Below, one piece after another: positions 1-11,998 of a stretch of 64,000 nucleotides of DNA. The DNA is from Ischnura elegans. Taxonomy: Eukaryota > Arthropoda > Insecta > Odonata > Coenagrionidae. The position numbers and the translations under genes are program-made. The notes below the pieces were generated by a model, which worked only from the letters and a program-made list of their open reading frames with translations, searched no databases and had not been told where the DNA came from. How positions within the stretch are numbered: the stretch's first letter is position 1; the number at the start of each line of letters is the position of its first letter. Location: assembly GCF_921293095.1 (NCBI RefSeq), contig NC_060250.1, positions 12,418,001 to 12,482,000 on the forward strand, given 5' to 3'.

Positions 1-3000
1 GTACTGCCGTGCATTTGCTCAGATTAAATTCTAGTCCCTACTCTTGGCTCCTCGAATGAACGTTGTGTGAATCTGAGGATAGAATTTCAAAGTCAGAGTA
101 ATTACTAATTTCGCGATATATAACAGCGTCGTCCGCAAGTACATGTACTTCACTGCTAATTCGGGAGCAGATATTCTTATGTATAATGAACAAATGGAGC
201 CGATTGCGCATCCTCGTGGGACAGCGGATGTCACTTTATCTCATCTAATTCTGTTCGGTTTTTATTGCCTGCAGTGTTGCAGACTTGACCTTTCTTTGTT
301 GGGATAAGTTCTCAATAATATTTGTTTTGTATTAATAATTCGTCTCTTTGAAAGTAAGAATGGCAGGATATTGCTTTCGGTTTTTCGTTCTTGGCGGGAT
401 TTGTGTGCTGTTATTTTGGTGAAAAGGATCTTCCCATGAAAAATTTTCAATGAGATAAGAGATTTAGTCTAAAATTTGCTTCCGTTTCAATATGAGATCG
501 CAGACATGCTTAATTCATAGAAATTGATGATATTTTAAAAGGGGCAACTTTAGAATGTACTAAAAATTGTTTTAATGATCGATTTCGATGTTTGGTTTCC
601 TCGCATCGAGAGCGGCCGTGAAAAGTGATCAGAAAACTGCGAAGTTTTTTTTATTAAAGTCTTTTACCGTCAGGATAAATGGTTTATTTTTTATTTAAAT
701 AGCTATTCGGGTTGCTTGAGAGTCTTGAATATTTTTTGTAACTTACCGTTTGGGTCATAATTCATGTCATCAGGTCGTGTAGCTGTGCACCTATGGCCTT
801 GCGCGAACTCCATCAGGCTGCAGTAACTCAATTGCTCCGATGATGAGGAGCAGTGACAAAAGCCAACTTCCTTCTGGCTGCATACTTGAGGCTGCTCTCC
901 CGATAGCTTGTTACAGGACTTCGCGGAAGTGGTTCGGGGTACAGATTAAGTAACTAGCTCCATCAGTTCGTTGACGCGAAGAGAAGTTGAACTTTGTCGA
1001 AAGACGAAGGTAAATTATTGATGGCTCATAGGGGTCGTAAAATTTGTTTTCTTTTTTCCCGTAAATGAAGTATTATATTCATACTCTGTGATGTATAGAC
1101 GAAGCAATGATATGATTTTTGATGATGAAATAAACTGTAATGAGAAATCCTCACTAGCCGTTTAATGTTATTTTTAGCCATGGCTCAGTGGACAGAGGAG
1201 TGTTGAGAAGATTACGGTAAGAAGTTTTGCGGCATCCCATTAGATTCTTAAATTAAATATAATAAATGTTGTTTCTTAAATATTATTATAAATTCTGGCG
1301 ACAAAAGCGGGAAAGAAAAGGCTTTAAGATGGCGAGTGAATTTCTGCAGCCGTAAAACACGAGGAATTGTACTGCACACCGTTACCTCGTTGATTAATCA
1401 ATGCTTTACTAAACGAGCTGATGGACTTCCTTATTTATATTACTTATATTTTTATTCTCGTGACTTATTGTTCGTTGTTAATATGAATATACCAATCAAT
1501 TAGTCACTCCCGCTTCTGTGATGCCGAAAACATGCTTCCTTCAGTGGATGTGAAAGGGGATGTTCGTAATTGATATCCCTTCGTATGCAAACTTATGCAA
1601 AAATGGCCATCTGTGGTCCACGGTTTCAGCTCAAAAGCGTTTCCACTCATTGTGAAATGGCGCGGAAATCCCTTTGTGAAGCGCGATCACGAATTCAGTC
1701 CATCCCACTCGCTAGATGTATCATAAGCGATTCTGTCTTCCCTGTACCCGATAGTTCCTAGTTTTATGGCCCGTGACGTTAATGACGCGGCCCGAGCTAC
1801 GACGTGACCGGTCGGCCGCTTTGCATGCGTGGCAGCCCTCGTTTTTAAGACTATTCGCCCAAGTTATGGGAGTGTTTTGGAGCACGAAAGAAGGGAAAGC
1901 ACCCGGGATTTCCGCAACGCCCCTCGAAAATCTCCCACTCACGCCGAGACGACTTAGATTCAATTTTTAAACGGGCCGGGCGGAGGAGAGCGAGAGACGT
2001 TAATCCTTCTCGGTTCGAGTTTAATTCCTCGATTTGCGGAGGGATGAGCGCCGTCGACGCGGGATTTCGCATGGAAGGGATTGGCGGAGTTTTAGAATAA
2101 CAGAAGATGTTCCAGCTTCTTTGAAAGCAAAGCACTTTCAAAACATCAGCGGCCGTCAAACTTTATAATTAAATTCTCGCCGTTGGCCGTGGACCCATCC
2201 TCCACACCGGACTCATCATCACGGCCGCCTTTCTCTAAGCAGGCCAACTTTCGTCGATTTTTCATCCTCTAAACTCTTATGATGATGATAAGTGGATGTT
2301 TACGCTCTCAGAGTGGGAAGAGCTCCTGCCGAGTTCACTGAGCGCTACCCTAGTAGAGCCATTAATCCTGGGGATTTTCATGAACTTAAGTCGATTAGGA
2401 AGAAGAAATCATGGAATACTAATGCATTCTCATTTGATTTTCGCTTTAAATGGTTGGGCATGAGATAGTGGAAGCAGACCAAAATGTAATTAAGTTTGGA
2501 GCTGAGTAACTGGTGTCAAATATTTTCCGGAATTAAGTTATTGGGAATTGCTATTAAATCCTATGACAACATATATTGCATTTGGTCTATTTTTTCTGGC
2601 TGAATATTTGGTAAATTTTCTATTGGCTATAAAACCAAGGTTACTTTGTTTCTTCCTCAGTACTTGTAGCATTGAGTAATTCCACTTTAGCAACTTATGG
2701 CATTATCAAGTTCACTTTGCGTCATTAGTAGTGTACTAGAAGATGCCAGCACTGGCGAAACCTTAGTGTGAAATATTAATTAAGAAATATTAAGTGTAAG
2801 TAGCAAAATTACTTTGATTGCATACCTTCCACTACGTCACGCCTGAAACAATTGGTTTCAATTTTTTTATTGCCATACATTATGATATAGTCTCTTTTGA
2901 AAGAGAGTACATGTTGCTTAGGCACAAATTCTCTGAGTCTATTTAGAAAAATCAGGTATAAATGACTGGTACAGAGGTATTAGTTATTTACTGTTTTTCT

Positions 3001-3979
3001 GTCCTTCGTGGATTTTACTGCACCATGTATGGTATTCGGATTGAGAGCATTTTTACTCGACCTCCTATTTTGAAAGAGATAATTTTATTCAATATATTTT
3101 TTTTAAATTCTAACCCGCTGGATTTAATCCTCGAATGCGAATCGCTGAAAATGATTGGGATAGCGTAAAAATGTGTGCTTTATTGGAGATTATAAGAGCT
3201 GAAGATCCTAGACTTTTTGATTGAGGTCTCCCGTATTATCAGGGCCATAGATATACATATTTAACGTGATGAAATACTACTATAAAGGTTTGATTTATTT
3301 TATTCTTGAGTCAAAACTTCTTAGAAAATTTTTCTCTTCCCTTATTTTAAAATGCAATATCTCAGGAGTCAAGCTTGAGTGGGTATTCTACTAGCCAACC
3401 AGAAATCATGAAAGTTGTTTATACGAAGAATATTTCGCTCGGGGAAATGTAAAAATGAGGAAACTATATTTTTACTCAGTTCCTCCCTAAAATTACAGTT
3501 TGGGGGGGGGGGGAGGTAGAATTCTGTCTCACAAATGGAGTGGAAGAGGGATAGATTCCTCAATAACTCCTTTCTCTTAGGGACGGAATAGGAACTACGA
3601 CTATCTCAAGCAATCGTAGCTCTTAAAAATCCAAGTAGAGAAAATTGGTAGTCAAAATTCCTGCAGCCTCGTCATTTGAATCCCCTCTAGTTTATTAACT
3701 CCGTGGCATGCTGTTGCTGTTAACCTGTATAGGAAGTGGACTAGTTTAGATTTTTAATTTCCCGCCAAAAAATCGAGTATGATCTTAAAATTAAAATAAT
3801 ATTCTTTCGAGCATTATCCTGCGCTGGTGTCTAATTTTTCATAATGCCGCCACAATGCGAAAACTCGAAGGATTCGCGCATCACTGCGGTAAAAGTGTCA
3901 CCGAGGCTCTTATACTCCTGGGTTGGATACCAAAGTAAAGGGCCATTGTTCTTTATCAGGGTTCCTTGGAGTGAATGAT
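1..3979. other. unassigned sequence, no gene recognised
   Basis: I see no coding region with recognisable family motifs, no RNA gene and no paired transposon ends here. The background is AT-rich. A GC- and CpG-richer patch lies at about 1690-2240, and a run of 12 G at 3502-3513. Short open frames on both strands look like chance. It could be intergenic sequence, intron or decayed repeats. Confidence 0.5.
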
Positions 3980-4283
3980 GATTTTCCATTTTTCGGTTTA
4001 CATCGCATTCAGCTTTGCTGTTGACATCAGTTTCGCCAGTGATGCTCCTGGCATCTTCAGGTCGAAGGAGTTGTTCTGCGTTTTTCTCCGTATAAAATAG
4101 TTCTTCTTCTAATTTTTTTGTCCATGACTAAAATATGTAGAGGAGAAGGCGGCAAAGAATGGCTATATTAGACTGAGAAAAACGCAGAGCGGCAACTTCG
4201 ACCTGAAGACGCCGGGAGGACCACTGACGAAGCTGTTGTCAGCGGCAAAGCTGGACGCGGTGAAACGCGAAAAATGAAAAATC
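3980..4283. repeat. fold-back inverted repeat, MITE-like
   Basis: Two arms of about 110 bp (3980-4090 and 4174-4283) are inverted copies of each other around a spacer of about 80 bp. Shared blocks include CATCTTCAGGTCGAAG/CGTCTTCAGGTCGAAG, CTGCGTTTTTCTC and CAGCTTTGC. No coding capacity and no clear flanking duplication. The right arm keeps CG where the left arm has TG or CA at several positions (CCGGCGTC against CTGGCATC), so the arms have decayed unequally. A non-autonomous DNA transposon or fold-back element is the simplest reading. Confidence 0.7.
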
Positions 4284-5757
4284 AAAGGGTGTATTGATTG
4301 AAGGTGAAGCAAGGTCGTCGTAGCGGACGCGATATCGTAATTTGACCTGGAAAAACTCGAGGAAGTCTTGGGAGTCTTGGGAGGAAAGCCTTCTTCCGTA
4401 AGACAACGTGACAGGTCGAAAGTCCGCGAAACTCGAGGCCCCAGGGAGAGAGAAGGCCCCGCGAGACATGGTCTCTCCCGGAATCTCTTTCTCCATCACG
4501 GCTCTACGCCCGTTGCGACCACCCTAATAAACACTTCGCCTTTATTCCTTCCTGGCAGCAGTGCTCCCGCACGGAGGACGGCCGGAAAACAACAGCACGC
4601 CTCCTCGTCTCCTGCTTCCGCCGTCATTTCTACTCTCCGCTCGCCAGCACGCAGTTGTTTCGAGGCACCCGAGGGCTTATCTTACCCCGTTCTCCACCAT
4701 CCTGCAACATGCACACGCTGCTCCGCGTGGAGTGAGAGGCGACAAGAAGATGTTGTTCTGGCGCCGGGCGAGGTGGCATTTTTTCCATTATTCCGTCTAA
4801 TTTTCTCGTTCTTTTCCCTCTCCCCCTTCAGTTGGCGGGGGTGGGCAAGTTTCGGTGCTCCCCTTATTTCCTCTCTCCTCTCATCCCGCAAAACCTCTCA
4901 TTACCAACTCCCGTGTACCTCTCGCCCCCGTGAGCGCTCGTCCCCTCGAGAGAGTTTCATTATTATTTTTCCCTCCCGCACTTTTCCCGTCTCTTGAGCG
5001 AGGGGAAGAGAAGCGGATCCCCCCTCGGAAGAGGCCCTAACACGCTGCCGCCGCCATTACACGGCGGACCTCCCTCTCTTGCATGCAAATCCGGTGCTCT
5101 CCTCCGAAAACTCCCATCCACTCGTTCCCCATCCACTGCCCCCCCGCCCTTCCTCTCTCTAATGACTCGGAAAGTACACAGTACTCATCTCCAAAGGTTT
5201 CACTACCATTGCGTAATAGTATCCCTTAAATGATATAAGGCAAATTATGGACAGTTATTTTATTAGTGTATCTCCTAGATTATTCATTAATGCTTCTAGT
5301 TATTGTTGCAAATCCAAATTCCTGAACTCCATGTAGTTATGTTCCATTTAAATCGATGTCTATATATTTTCTCCTTTTTCAATTGAAGTCGTCGCGAGCT
5401 CTCGAATTCACGAGATCTTTTTTTAACCCATCTTCTTTGACTTCGCTCCTTGGAAATTTTCCGGTGTCAGATCGATCAGCTCGATTTATACGTTATTTCC
5501 TCTCATTATTTAAAGGAGCACAGAATTTCAGTGGGATAAGATTTTAAATGCTTTATCGTTTCCAAAAGTCAGTGTCCATATACAGTCCACTTACCAGTTG
5601 AATGAATGGGGCGAAAAAAAACTCGCAAGGGTTGACGCAAAATGCACAAAAACTTTGATCCCCGCTGAAAGAGCTTTGCGTCTCCGAGAGTCATGGAGGA
5701 CGGCTTGCGATGGGGCTGCAGAACTTTGAGTGAAACAGGAAGGCAGACCTTTGGCCC
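4284..5757. other. GC- and pyrimidine-rich region without a recognised gene
   Basis: About 4360-5170 is much more GC-rich than its surroundings, and the + strand from about 4800 is dominated by C and T. A 209-codon open frame (4368-4997, +) reads as Ser/Pro/Arg-rich text with no domain and is probably a product of composition. It could be a CpG-rich promoter or 5' UTR of an unseen host gene, or satellite-like sequence. From 5170 to 5757 I see nothing assignable. Confidence 0.4.
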
Positions 5758-6290
5758 CGGCGCACAGTGGGCTGAAATCTAAAAAAGCTGGCCAAAAAGC
5801 ATATCCTCCATATTTTTATAATTATCTCGATGAAATCTTTCTATCTATTTTTATTGTGGCTATTTAACAGGAATATAATGATATTTTGCCGTAAAATTGA
5901 CCCGGAGAGTTTTTTAAACAAATTCGTGGAAATTGAAAAAATCAAAAATCGACTATTCGGACCGCTTCAGTAGAGATGAAACATTTCATTGAAAATAATA
6001 GTTAGCAATATAAAAGTAAAAAGTTCACATTAAATATAATTAATTGGATTTTTCATGTATAATACGTAAAAAAATACTTAAAACGTCATTAATGATTTTG
6101 TCTATTAACAGTTGAACTTTGTGTCAACATTTTTTCTGAGAGAACACACATAAGAAATCACCTAGCAAACGATTTATATATTGAAAAAATGTAATTGAAA
6201 ACTTAACACCTAAAATAATTTATTAACCGTGATAAATTAACATAAATGCATAAAACATAAGAGAACATAAAGAATAAATTTACCAGCCCA

Positions 6291-6468
6291 CTACCAGTTC
6301 TCATCGGATTCCCAACCGTCACTGTCCTGATCTGAAATTGGCTCCTCCAGTAAAAGTAATCCTTTGAAACATTTCCACGTACATATCTATTGATATAAGA
6401 GGATCCGAAGTAAGGAGGAGCCTTCGGAAAAGATCTCCCATTTTAGCTAAGGGCAAAATGTTTCGCGT
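6291..6468 (-). pseudogene. Transib transposase, C-terminal fragment
   Basis: Minus-strand translation gives HTRNILPLAKMGDLFRRLLL followed directly by TSDPLIS. This matches the block just downstream of the catalytic glutamate in Transib transposases, where the family shows roughly HTRK...TNEDLF..LL..SDP. A frameshift separates it from an acidic tail (EEPISDQDSDGWESDENW) that ends at a stop at 6291-6293; the copies at 20.4 and 45.3 kb have similar acidic tails. The upstream part of the gene is separated by the RTE insertion at 6483-7760, and only traces can be read beyond it. The transposase would cut DNA with a DDE RNase H-fold domain; this remnant cannot. Assignment rests on motif similarity plus the flanking Transib ends. 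Confidence 0.68.
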
Positions 6469-6482
6469 GTGGAAAATTCAAT

Positions 6483-7760
6483 CTCTTCTTCTTCATCCTA
6501 GCGTTTGTCCCGCGCTATTGCAGGGTCCGCTTTTCTGCAAAGCCTTCTCCACTTGGCTCGATCCAGGGCGTCTACTGGCGTGGCGTTGATGGTCTTCATG
6601 TCCGCCTTAATTTTGTCGAGCCAGCGCATCTTTGGTCGTCCTCGTGGTCGGCGTCCTTCAGTACTCAGCCGCATTGCTGTTTTGGCCACGGAGTTCTCAT
6701 CACTACGCACCACATGCCCATACCACCGCAGTCGAGCCTCCCGCATCTTGTCTGTGATCGATGCAACTCCCATTCTTTTCCGAATGTCTTCATTCCTGAT
6801 GTGATCCAGTGGGAGATGCCTAGGATCCATCGCAGCATCCTCATTTCCATGACATGCATGGCCTGTTCTTGATTTGCTGTGGCTGGCCAACATTCTGTTC
6901 CATATAGGGCCACTGGGCGGACTACGGTCTTGTATACTTTGGCCCTGAATCGTTCGGGCATTCGACGGTCGCACAATACGCCAGTCACTTGGCGCCATTT
7001 CAGCCATGTTGCATTGATTCGAGCTCGTGTGTTGGCGGTTGTGCTTCCATCGTTGCTGATGACAGAGCCCAAATATTTAAACTTCTCGACCTTTTCAAGG
7101 TCGTCGCCGTCGATGCTGATCGTGCCATCGGTTTGAGGCCCACACTCCATGTACTCAGTCTTCTTGATGTTTAATCGCAACCCATAGTTGTCGAGTCGTA
7201 CCTTCCATAGTTGAGTTCGCTGCTGTAATTCGGGTCTGGTGGTGCTGGCAAGGAAGACATCATCGGCGAACAGTAGTGACCAAGGATGTGATTCTTGGAG
7301 ACAGGCCGTGAGTGTGTCCATGCACAGGATGAAAAGGAGCGGAGAGAGGGCCGATCCTTGGTGGACGCCAACAGTGATTGGGAAAGGCGGTGATATTCCT
7401 GATGGGCAACGGACGGAGCTGGTGACGTTGGTGTAGAGAAGCTTCACCCATGACACGTAGACTTCAGGGACGTTGTGAGATCTGAGGGCATGCCAGATAT
7501 GGTCGTGTGGCACGCGATCGATGGCCTTCTCCAGATCAAGGAAAGACATATGCACTGGCTTGTTCTTCTCTCGGTGCCTCTCCAAGAGCAGCCTAGCTGC
7601 GTGTATTGCATCTGTTGTGCCACTCCCCTTTACAAATCCACACTGGTTGGGTGTGATGTGAACAATTTGTCTGAGCCTAGCATCAATCACTCTTTCGAAT
7701 ATTTCCATGGCGTGGCATAAAAGCCGGATCGAGCGGTAGGAAAAAAAAAAAAAAATTCGG
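6483..7760 (-). mobile_element. RTE-type LINE copy, 5'-truncated, inside a Transib
   Basis: The copy is flanked by a 14-bp direct repeat GTGGAAAATTCAAT (6469-6482 and 7761-7774), as expected from target-primed reverse transcription. The 3' end, at low coordinates, finishes just after the stop codon in a short GAAGAAGAAGA tail, typical of RTE elements, which use short simple repeats and not poly(A). The 5' truncation point lies near a run of 15 or more A at 7741-7755. It is inserted within the transposase region of the Transib at 5763-8571, so it is younger than that element. Confidence 0.9.
6498..7740 (-). pseudogene. RTE-type LINE reverse transcriptase, 3' half
   Basis: This encodes the C-terminal half of an RTE/BovB-like ORF2. 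Visible motifs in order: an RT palm block with FLDLEKAIDRVPH, the Q-G-S/LSPLLF block, the catalytic FADD (SLLFADDVFLA), the RT-to-tail linker KFKYLGSVISNDGS, and the C-terminal region with LRWYGHVVRSDENS and RPRGRPKMRWLDKI that is common in RTE proteins. One frameshift near 6820 splits the reading into an upstream frame (7708 to about 6820) and a downstream frame that ends in the TAG at 6498-6500. The endonuclease domain is missing through 5' truncation. Apart from the frameshift there is no internal stop in about 400 codons, so the insertion is fairly young. Confidence 0.9.
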
Positions 7761-8576
7761 GTGGAAAATTCAATACGAATGCATTAAAAAATACAGGTAC
7801 CAACCTGAGCAAGGAGTCTCAAGAAGAGATTTATGCATGTATTTTGGGAACGGTTAATCCTCTAGCCAACATCGAAATATTATTTCAAACTTGCCGCTAG
7901 TTCTCTTGCATTCCTCCAATTTCCGAAAATACCTCTTGAAAAGGTATTTGTTTATGACGTTCTTCAAAATTTCCTTTGTCTTCACGTCTTTTCCCAATTT
8001 TAACTTATGGGTGAAGATATCGAAAGGCCAATTTACGTTTTAAAGACAACGAATTTCCACTTCCATAAACAATAACGTCATGAATTTATTTGCGGGTTAC
8101 TTTCATGCGCTCCATTTTTTTCATCCGAAATATCAACAGCCTGAATCACCGTACAAGGAAATCGCAATTGGAATAAAATTCCCTGAATAATGCACGCACA
8201 TTCACTAAGTGAGATATTTTACTTGAAAAACATACCTTTTTATCGTTCCGAGATATCCTTCGTTACATGGGGTGGTTCGGCCTTAGCTCTGAAATTTCGC
8301 GATTTAGGGAAAATAAACCCTGGTTTTTCGCTTCCGTAGCACAAGCACTGATATCCTTTCGCACTCACAAAGATAAACTGACTATATTTCTCGGTAAAAT
8401 TGTGAAAGGGAAAGCCTCTGCATCTCAATAACGGGTAAGAATCATGTCAAACCAGGTACATTTCCATGAAGTTCAGTCATTTTCGAGTTAACATGGGCAA
8501 TTTCAAACTTCGAACTCAAAAAAAGCCATTTCAAAATTTTGTCCTGCTTTTTCCGATTTCCGCACACTGTGCGGCG

Positions 8577-10050
8577 GAGGGAATGTGGAGCTGAGGAACC
8601 TCGGGTGCGCGCTAGCACCACACGGACTCTCGGCGACGGAAGGCTCTTCCAGCGAGGGTTTGCGTTCTTGTGCATCGTGTGCCTAACCTACAGAGTTTGC
8701 CCAGAAATCCCCTTTCAGCTGGTGAGTGAGAATTCATTCAGCTGGTGAGTGGAGCAGAGCTGTACAAAGACTTTGGAAACGACAGTATTACGCACGCAGA
8801 GAAATCCCTTCAATTATACCACAGTAAGCTAAATGTACTACCAATTTTCAAAGTTAAATCAGCTCATTTTTTTACGTTATATCTCCATTTCCGATCTTAA
8901 AATTCATTGGGATTACTCTCATTGTCAGCTGATGTGGAAGATTGTCAGTTGAGCTTAGCCTTTGTGGGAGTTACATATTCACATACGCAGATAGCATCTT
9001 TTATTTCTTAAGAATGCGTCATTTTTGATAGATATTTTTCGTGTTTTTGATCAGTACTTCGCTGTCATATCTTAATGACTTTCAATTGACTTCGAACAAG
9101 CCGTCTGCCATTCGCAGGTGAGTCGAAGCTATGAGACTGCCTTGAACGCAGCTGAATCCAACACAGTTCCGGGCATGACTAGTAAGAGGAGGCTTATGTT
9201 TTTACAGAGGTTAACGTACTCATTTTTTCTTTGATGAAGTATTCTCAAGTTTTAAAGAAATACAGGTCATTTAAATATACTAAAGAGTGAATTGAATAAT
9301 TGATTTCTTGGTATAGTTATGGTTGCGGTTTCACCTCTTGTTTGATACCTGCGTATGAAATGGAGTAAAGTAATGGAAGTGACTTTTGAAAGTGGAATGG
9401 ATTCATAGCATGAAGTATTTAAAGATTTATCAATTTTAATGGGATTTCGGTACGAGATGCTCTCTCGCAGTATTGAGCACGTACCTGCCCCGTGACTGAA
9501 GATTATTTTAATCCGTGAAATTATGAACGACAGATTATCTCCCGGCGCGAAAGCCTTTTGGAATAAATATGTGCGCCATGTATCTGGCAAGTGAGTGAAA
9601 ACAAAAAATCATACACGGCGTCCGCTCTGGGGTCTCCTCTTTCCCTAAAATAGTTTCTTTTCGAATGGGATTGGTTAAAAAATAATCATTGGGGAGTTGT
9701 ATTTTTTTAGGTCATTGCTCCAAAGCTTTAAAGCGATAAATTTATCGCTCATTCCCGGAATATTAGACGCGCTCTTGTGCGAATAATTGCTAGATATTTT
9801 TTGTGACAGTATTTAATTTTGCTTATTTTCTCATAGCTCAAATCAATGAATTATTAATTTAAAAATGATTAGGTTATTTAATGGATAAGTACTCAGTATT
9901 TTCCAGTAAAAATTTAAATTATGATATCATATTCAGTAAAGTTTTAGTATTAAACTGAAAATTTTCGTCCATAACAAGTTTATACATTCTTAGCCAGTTA
10001 TTATTATTACCTTAATGCTTGAATTTCAAAATCTGGGAAAAGATGTGAGC
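8577..10050. other. unassigned sequence
   Basis: No gene or paired element ends recognised. A short direct repeat of TTCAGCTGGTGAGTG occurs twice at about 8715-8755. Open frames are short and carry no family motifs. Confidence 0.45.
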
Positions 10051-10101
10051 CAGGGGGGTTGTGTTTGAATCGCTCGTAATTATTCCGAGCACGTAACCAA
10101 G

Positions 10102-11837
10102 GGGGCCGATTGTGTAACTTTACGTTCGAACGATCGTTAGAGATCCGTTCACTCTCGATTGAGTTCCCGGTATTCGAACGTAAGCCGTATGTGCGATTGT
10201 GTATGGACGATCGTCAACAAGCAATCGAAAGTTACGACGTTGTCATATTTACTTGGAATTGGGAATACGTTACGCGATTGTTTTCTTTCTGCTCATGCGC
10301 AGTAAGGCTGAGAGTGCTTGTGGTTGTTTTGAATAGCGAAACTAACTTAACAATATTGGTTTCAGAGACAATTGGCCAATTAAGTTTATATTAATGAAAG
10401 AATTTAACTTTGCGTATAAATCAATCTCTTTCAATTCAGTATTTCCTTTCCTCCTTTTCGTTGGAGCGTAGCTGATATTTGGGATAAGTAGTTTTTACTT
10501 AGATATCGCTGACTATTTAGAAATGCCGCGGTAAGTCTCCGTTTCGTTACTTTTGCAATTCGCTAAATAATAACTTGTATCATTTGTAATTGACTAAAGT
10601 CATTTAGATCAAATATATGAACGGATATTCGATATTGATAGGCTCTCGTCTTCGCCTTTGTGTGTCTGCAAGGAGCAATGCCGCAGAATATTGAATATTT
10701 GCAAGAAATAAAAACTGACGAGTGTGAATTAGTACAACGTCTTAATAATAAGTCGTAAGGTAAACAGTTAAAAAAGCATGTAACTCACGAAATAAATAAG
10801 TACGTTAATATTCTCAATCAAAAACATTCTCATCATCACAAACCTTTCACCTATTACTTGAAAGAAAAAGCAAATATGCATAGTCATCTTTGATATCTCC
10901 TCTCGTCTCAAACACCCGAACATCAGTTCGAAAATTTACCCTTTTTGAGGAAACCATATCGCATCAGAGACATTAATTGAAGTACATAAACCTTATAAAT
11001 TCAACTTAATTTACGACGTCATTGAGAAGTTAAAATAAACTATTTGAATACATAAATTAAATCATTTACTTGTCAATAACCGCCCGATGATCCGAATTAA
11101 ATTAAACCTCGTAGAGAATATAAATTTGGCAATGTATTATAGCACAACTATAATTTACCTAATATACTATAGTGGAACCACGTTTAAATCAAGCATACAA
11201 AAAGGATAACTTCATTTGAATTGCACACACATTACATAGCGAAGCAATTGTAAACGTCCTCATCTTTGTATCGTATAGTAAACTAACACGTACAAATTGT
11301 AGTTATCGATGTAATTTCACTACTTATTCACGTTATTAAAAACATAACACAATGATGTATAAATTAAATAGAATGTTTAATTCACTTAATTCCACATGAG
11401 ATAATTTCATTTCAATTGCACACACATTACATAGCGAAGCAAATGTAAACATGCTCATCTTTATACCATAGTGAACTAATACGCATAAATTGCAATTATT
11501 AATGTCAATTCACTACAATTCACGTAATCAACAACATAACACTGCGATTTATGAATATAATTGATTGCATAATTCACTTAATCCCAAAAAAAAGGACATA
11601 AAACGTGGCCATGAAAGGTAATAAACATTTAAATTCCATCCCAAACCTCACCTGTGAACGATTCGATAGCCTTATCGCCAAGTGATGTGTTGACGAAGAG
11701 ATGCTTTCGATCGAGAGCCGGAATACTTTCGAACGTAAAGTTACACAATCGCTCCTTCAATTGTTTTCGAGTTGTTGATCTAAATTCCACGGGAACCGGA
11801 TCGTTACGTTCGAACGTAAAGTTACACAATCGGCCCC
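10102..11837. mobile_element. non-autonomous TIR element with 3-bp TSD (AAG)
   Basis: The termini are GGGGCCGATTGTGTAACTTT at 10102 and its complement ending at 11837, continuing inward with ACGTTCGAACG on both sides. The 3-bp duplication AAG lies at 10099-10101 and 11838-11840. A second inner copy of the terminal words sits near 11735-11757, so the right end has subterminal repeats. No transposase motif is seen in the 1.7 kb. The G-rich end and 3-bp TSD suggest a PIF/Harbinger-mobilised element, but it is a different family from its host MITE. Confidence 0.75.
11206..11585 (+). repeat. two-copy tandem repeat, unit about 190 bp
   Basis: A unit starting GATAACTTCATTTGAATTGC (about 11207-11396) is followed by a diverged second copy starting GATAATTTCATTTCAATTGC (about 11400-11585). 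Both contain ACACACATTACATAGCGAAG and end in ATTCACTTAAT. The repeat lies within the non-autonomous element at 10102-11837. Confidence 0.8.
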
Positions 11838-11998
11838 AAGGAGTCACGTGGTACAATTACGAGCGATTCGGGATTTTGGTGTGTTTGAATCACTCGTAAA
11901 AATTTCACTCGTAAAAACCCTTCGTAATTATCTGACTCGGTAGCTATCGGTCGGGATGATTACGAAGGATTGACTACGATGGATACCAAGTAAACAAC

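Larger units (their letters stand above)
5763..8571 (-). mobile_element. Transib DNA transposon, copy 1 (carries a nested RTE LINE)
   Basis: Both ends carry the heptamer CACAGTG (5763-5769, and inverted at 8565-8571). The following inner sequences are related: GGCTGAAATCTAAAAAAGC at the left end and TGCGGAAATCGGAAAAAGC at the right end, read inward. The element is flanked by a perfect 5-bp duplication CGGCG (5758-5762 and 8572-8576). A CACAGTG-type terminus with a 5-bp GC-rich TSD is the established signature of the Transib superfamily, relatives of RAG1. Length is 2809 bp, of which about 1.3 kb is a later RTE insertion. A C-terminal transposase relic lies at 6291-6468 on the minus strand. 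5807-6290 and 7775-8540 hold no readable ORF. The copy is dead in coding capacity, but both termini look intact. Confidence 0.88.

Noticed and set aside
1570-2160. Overlapping 60-100-codon frames on both strands
   Set aside because: They overlap each other in a GC-richer patch with no domain; expected from composition.
4368-4997. 209-codon open frame
   Set aside because: Low-complexity Ser/Pro/Arg text in a C- and T-rich region, no domain, no clear start context.
10110-10394. 94-codon frame at the left end of the AAG-TSD element
   Set aside because: It begins inside the terminal inverted repeat, and the same terminal text is translated at 11629-11856; a TIR artefact.
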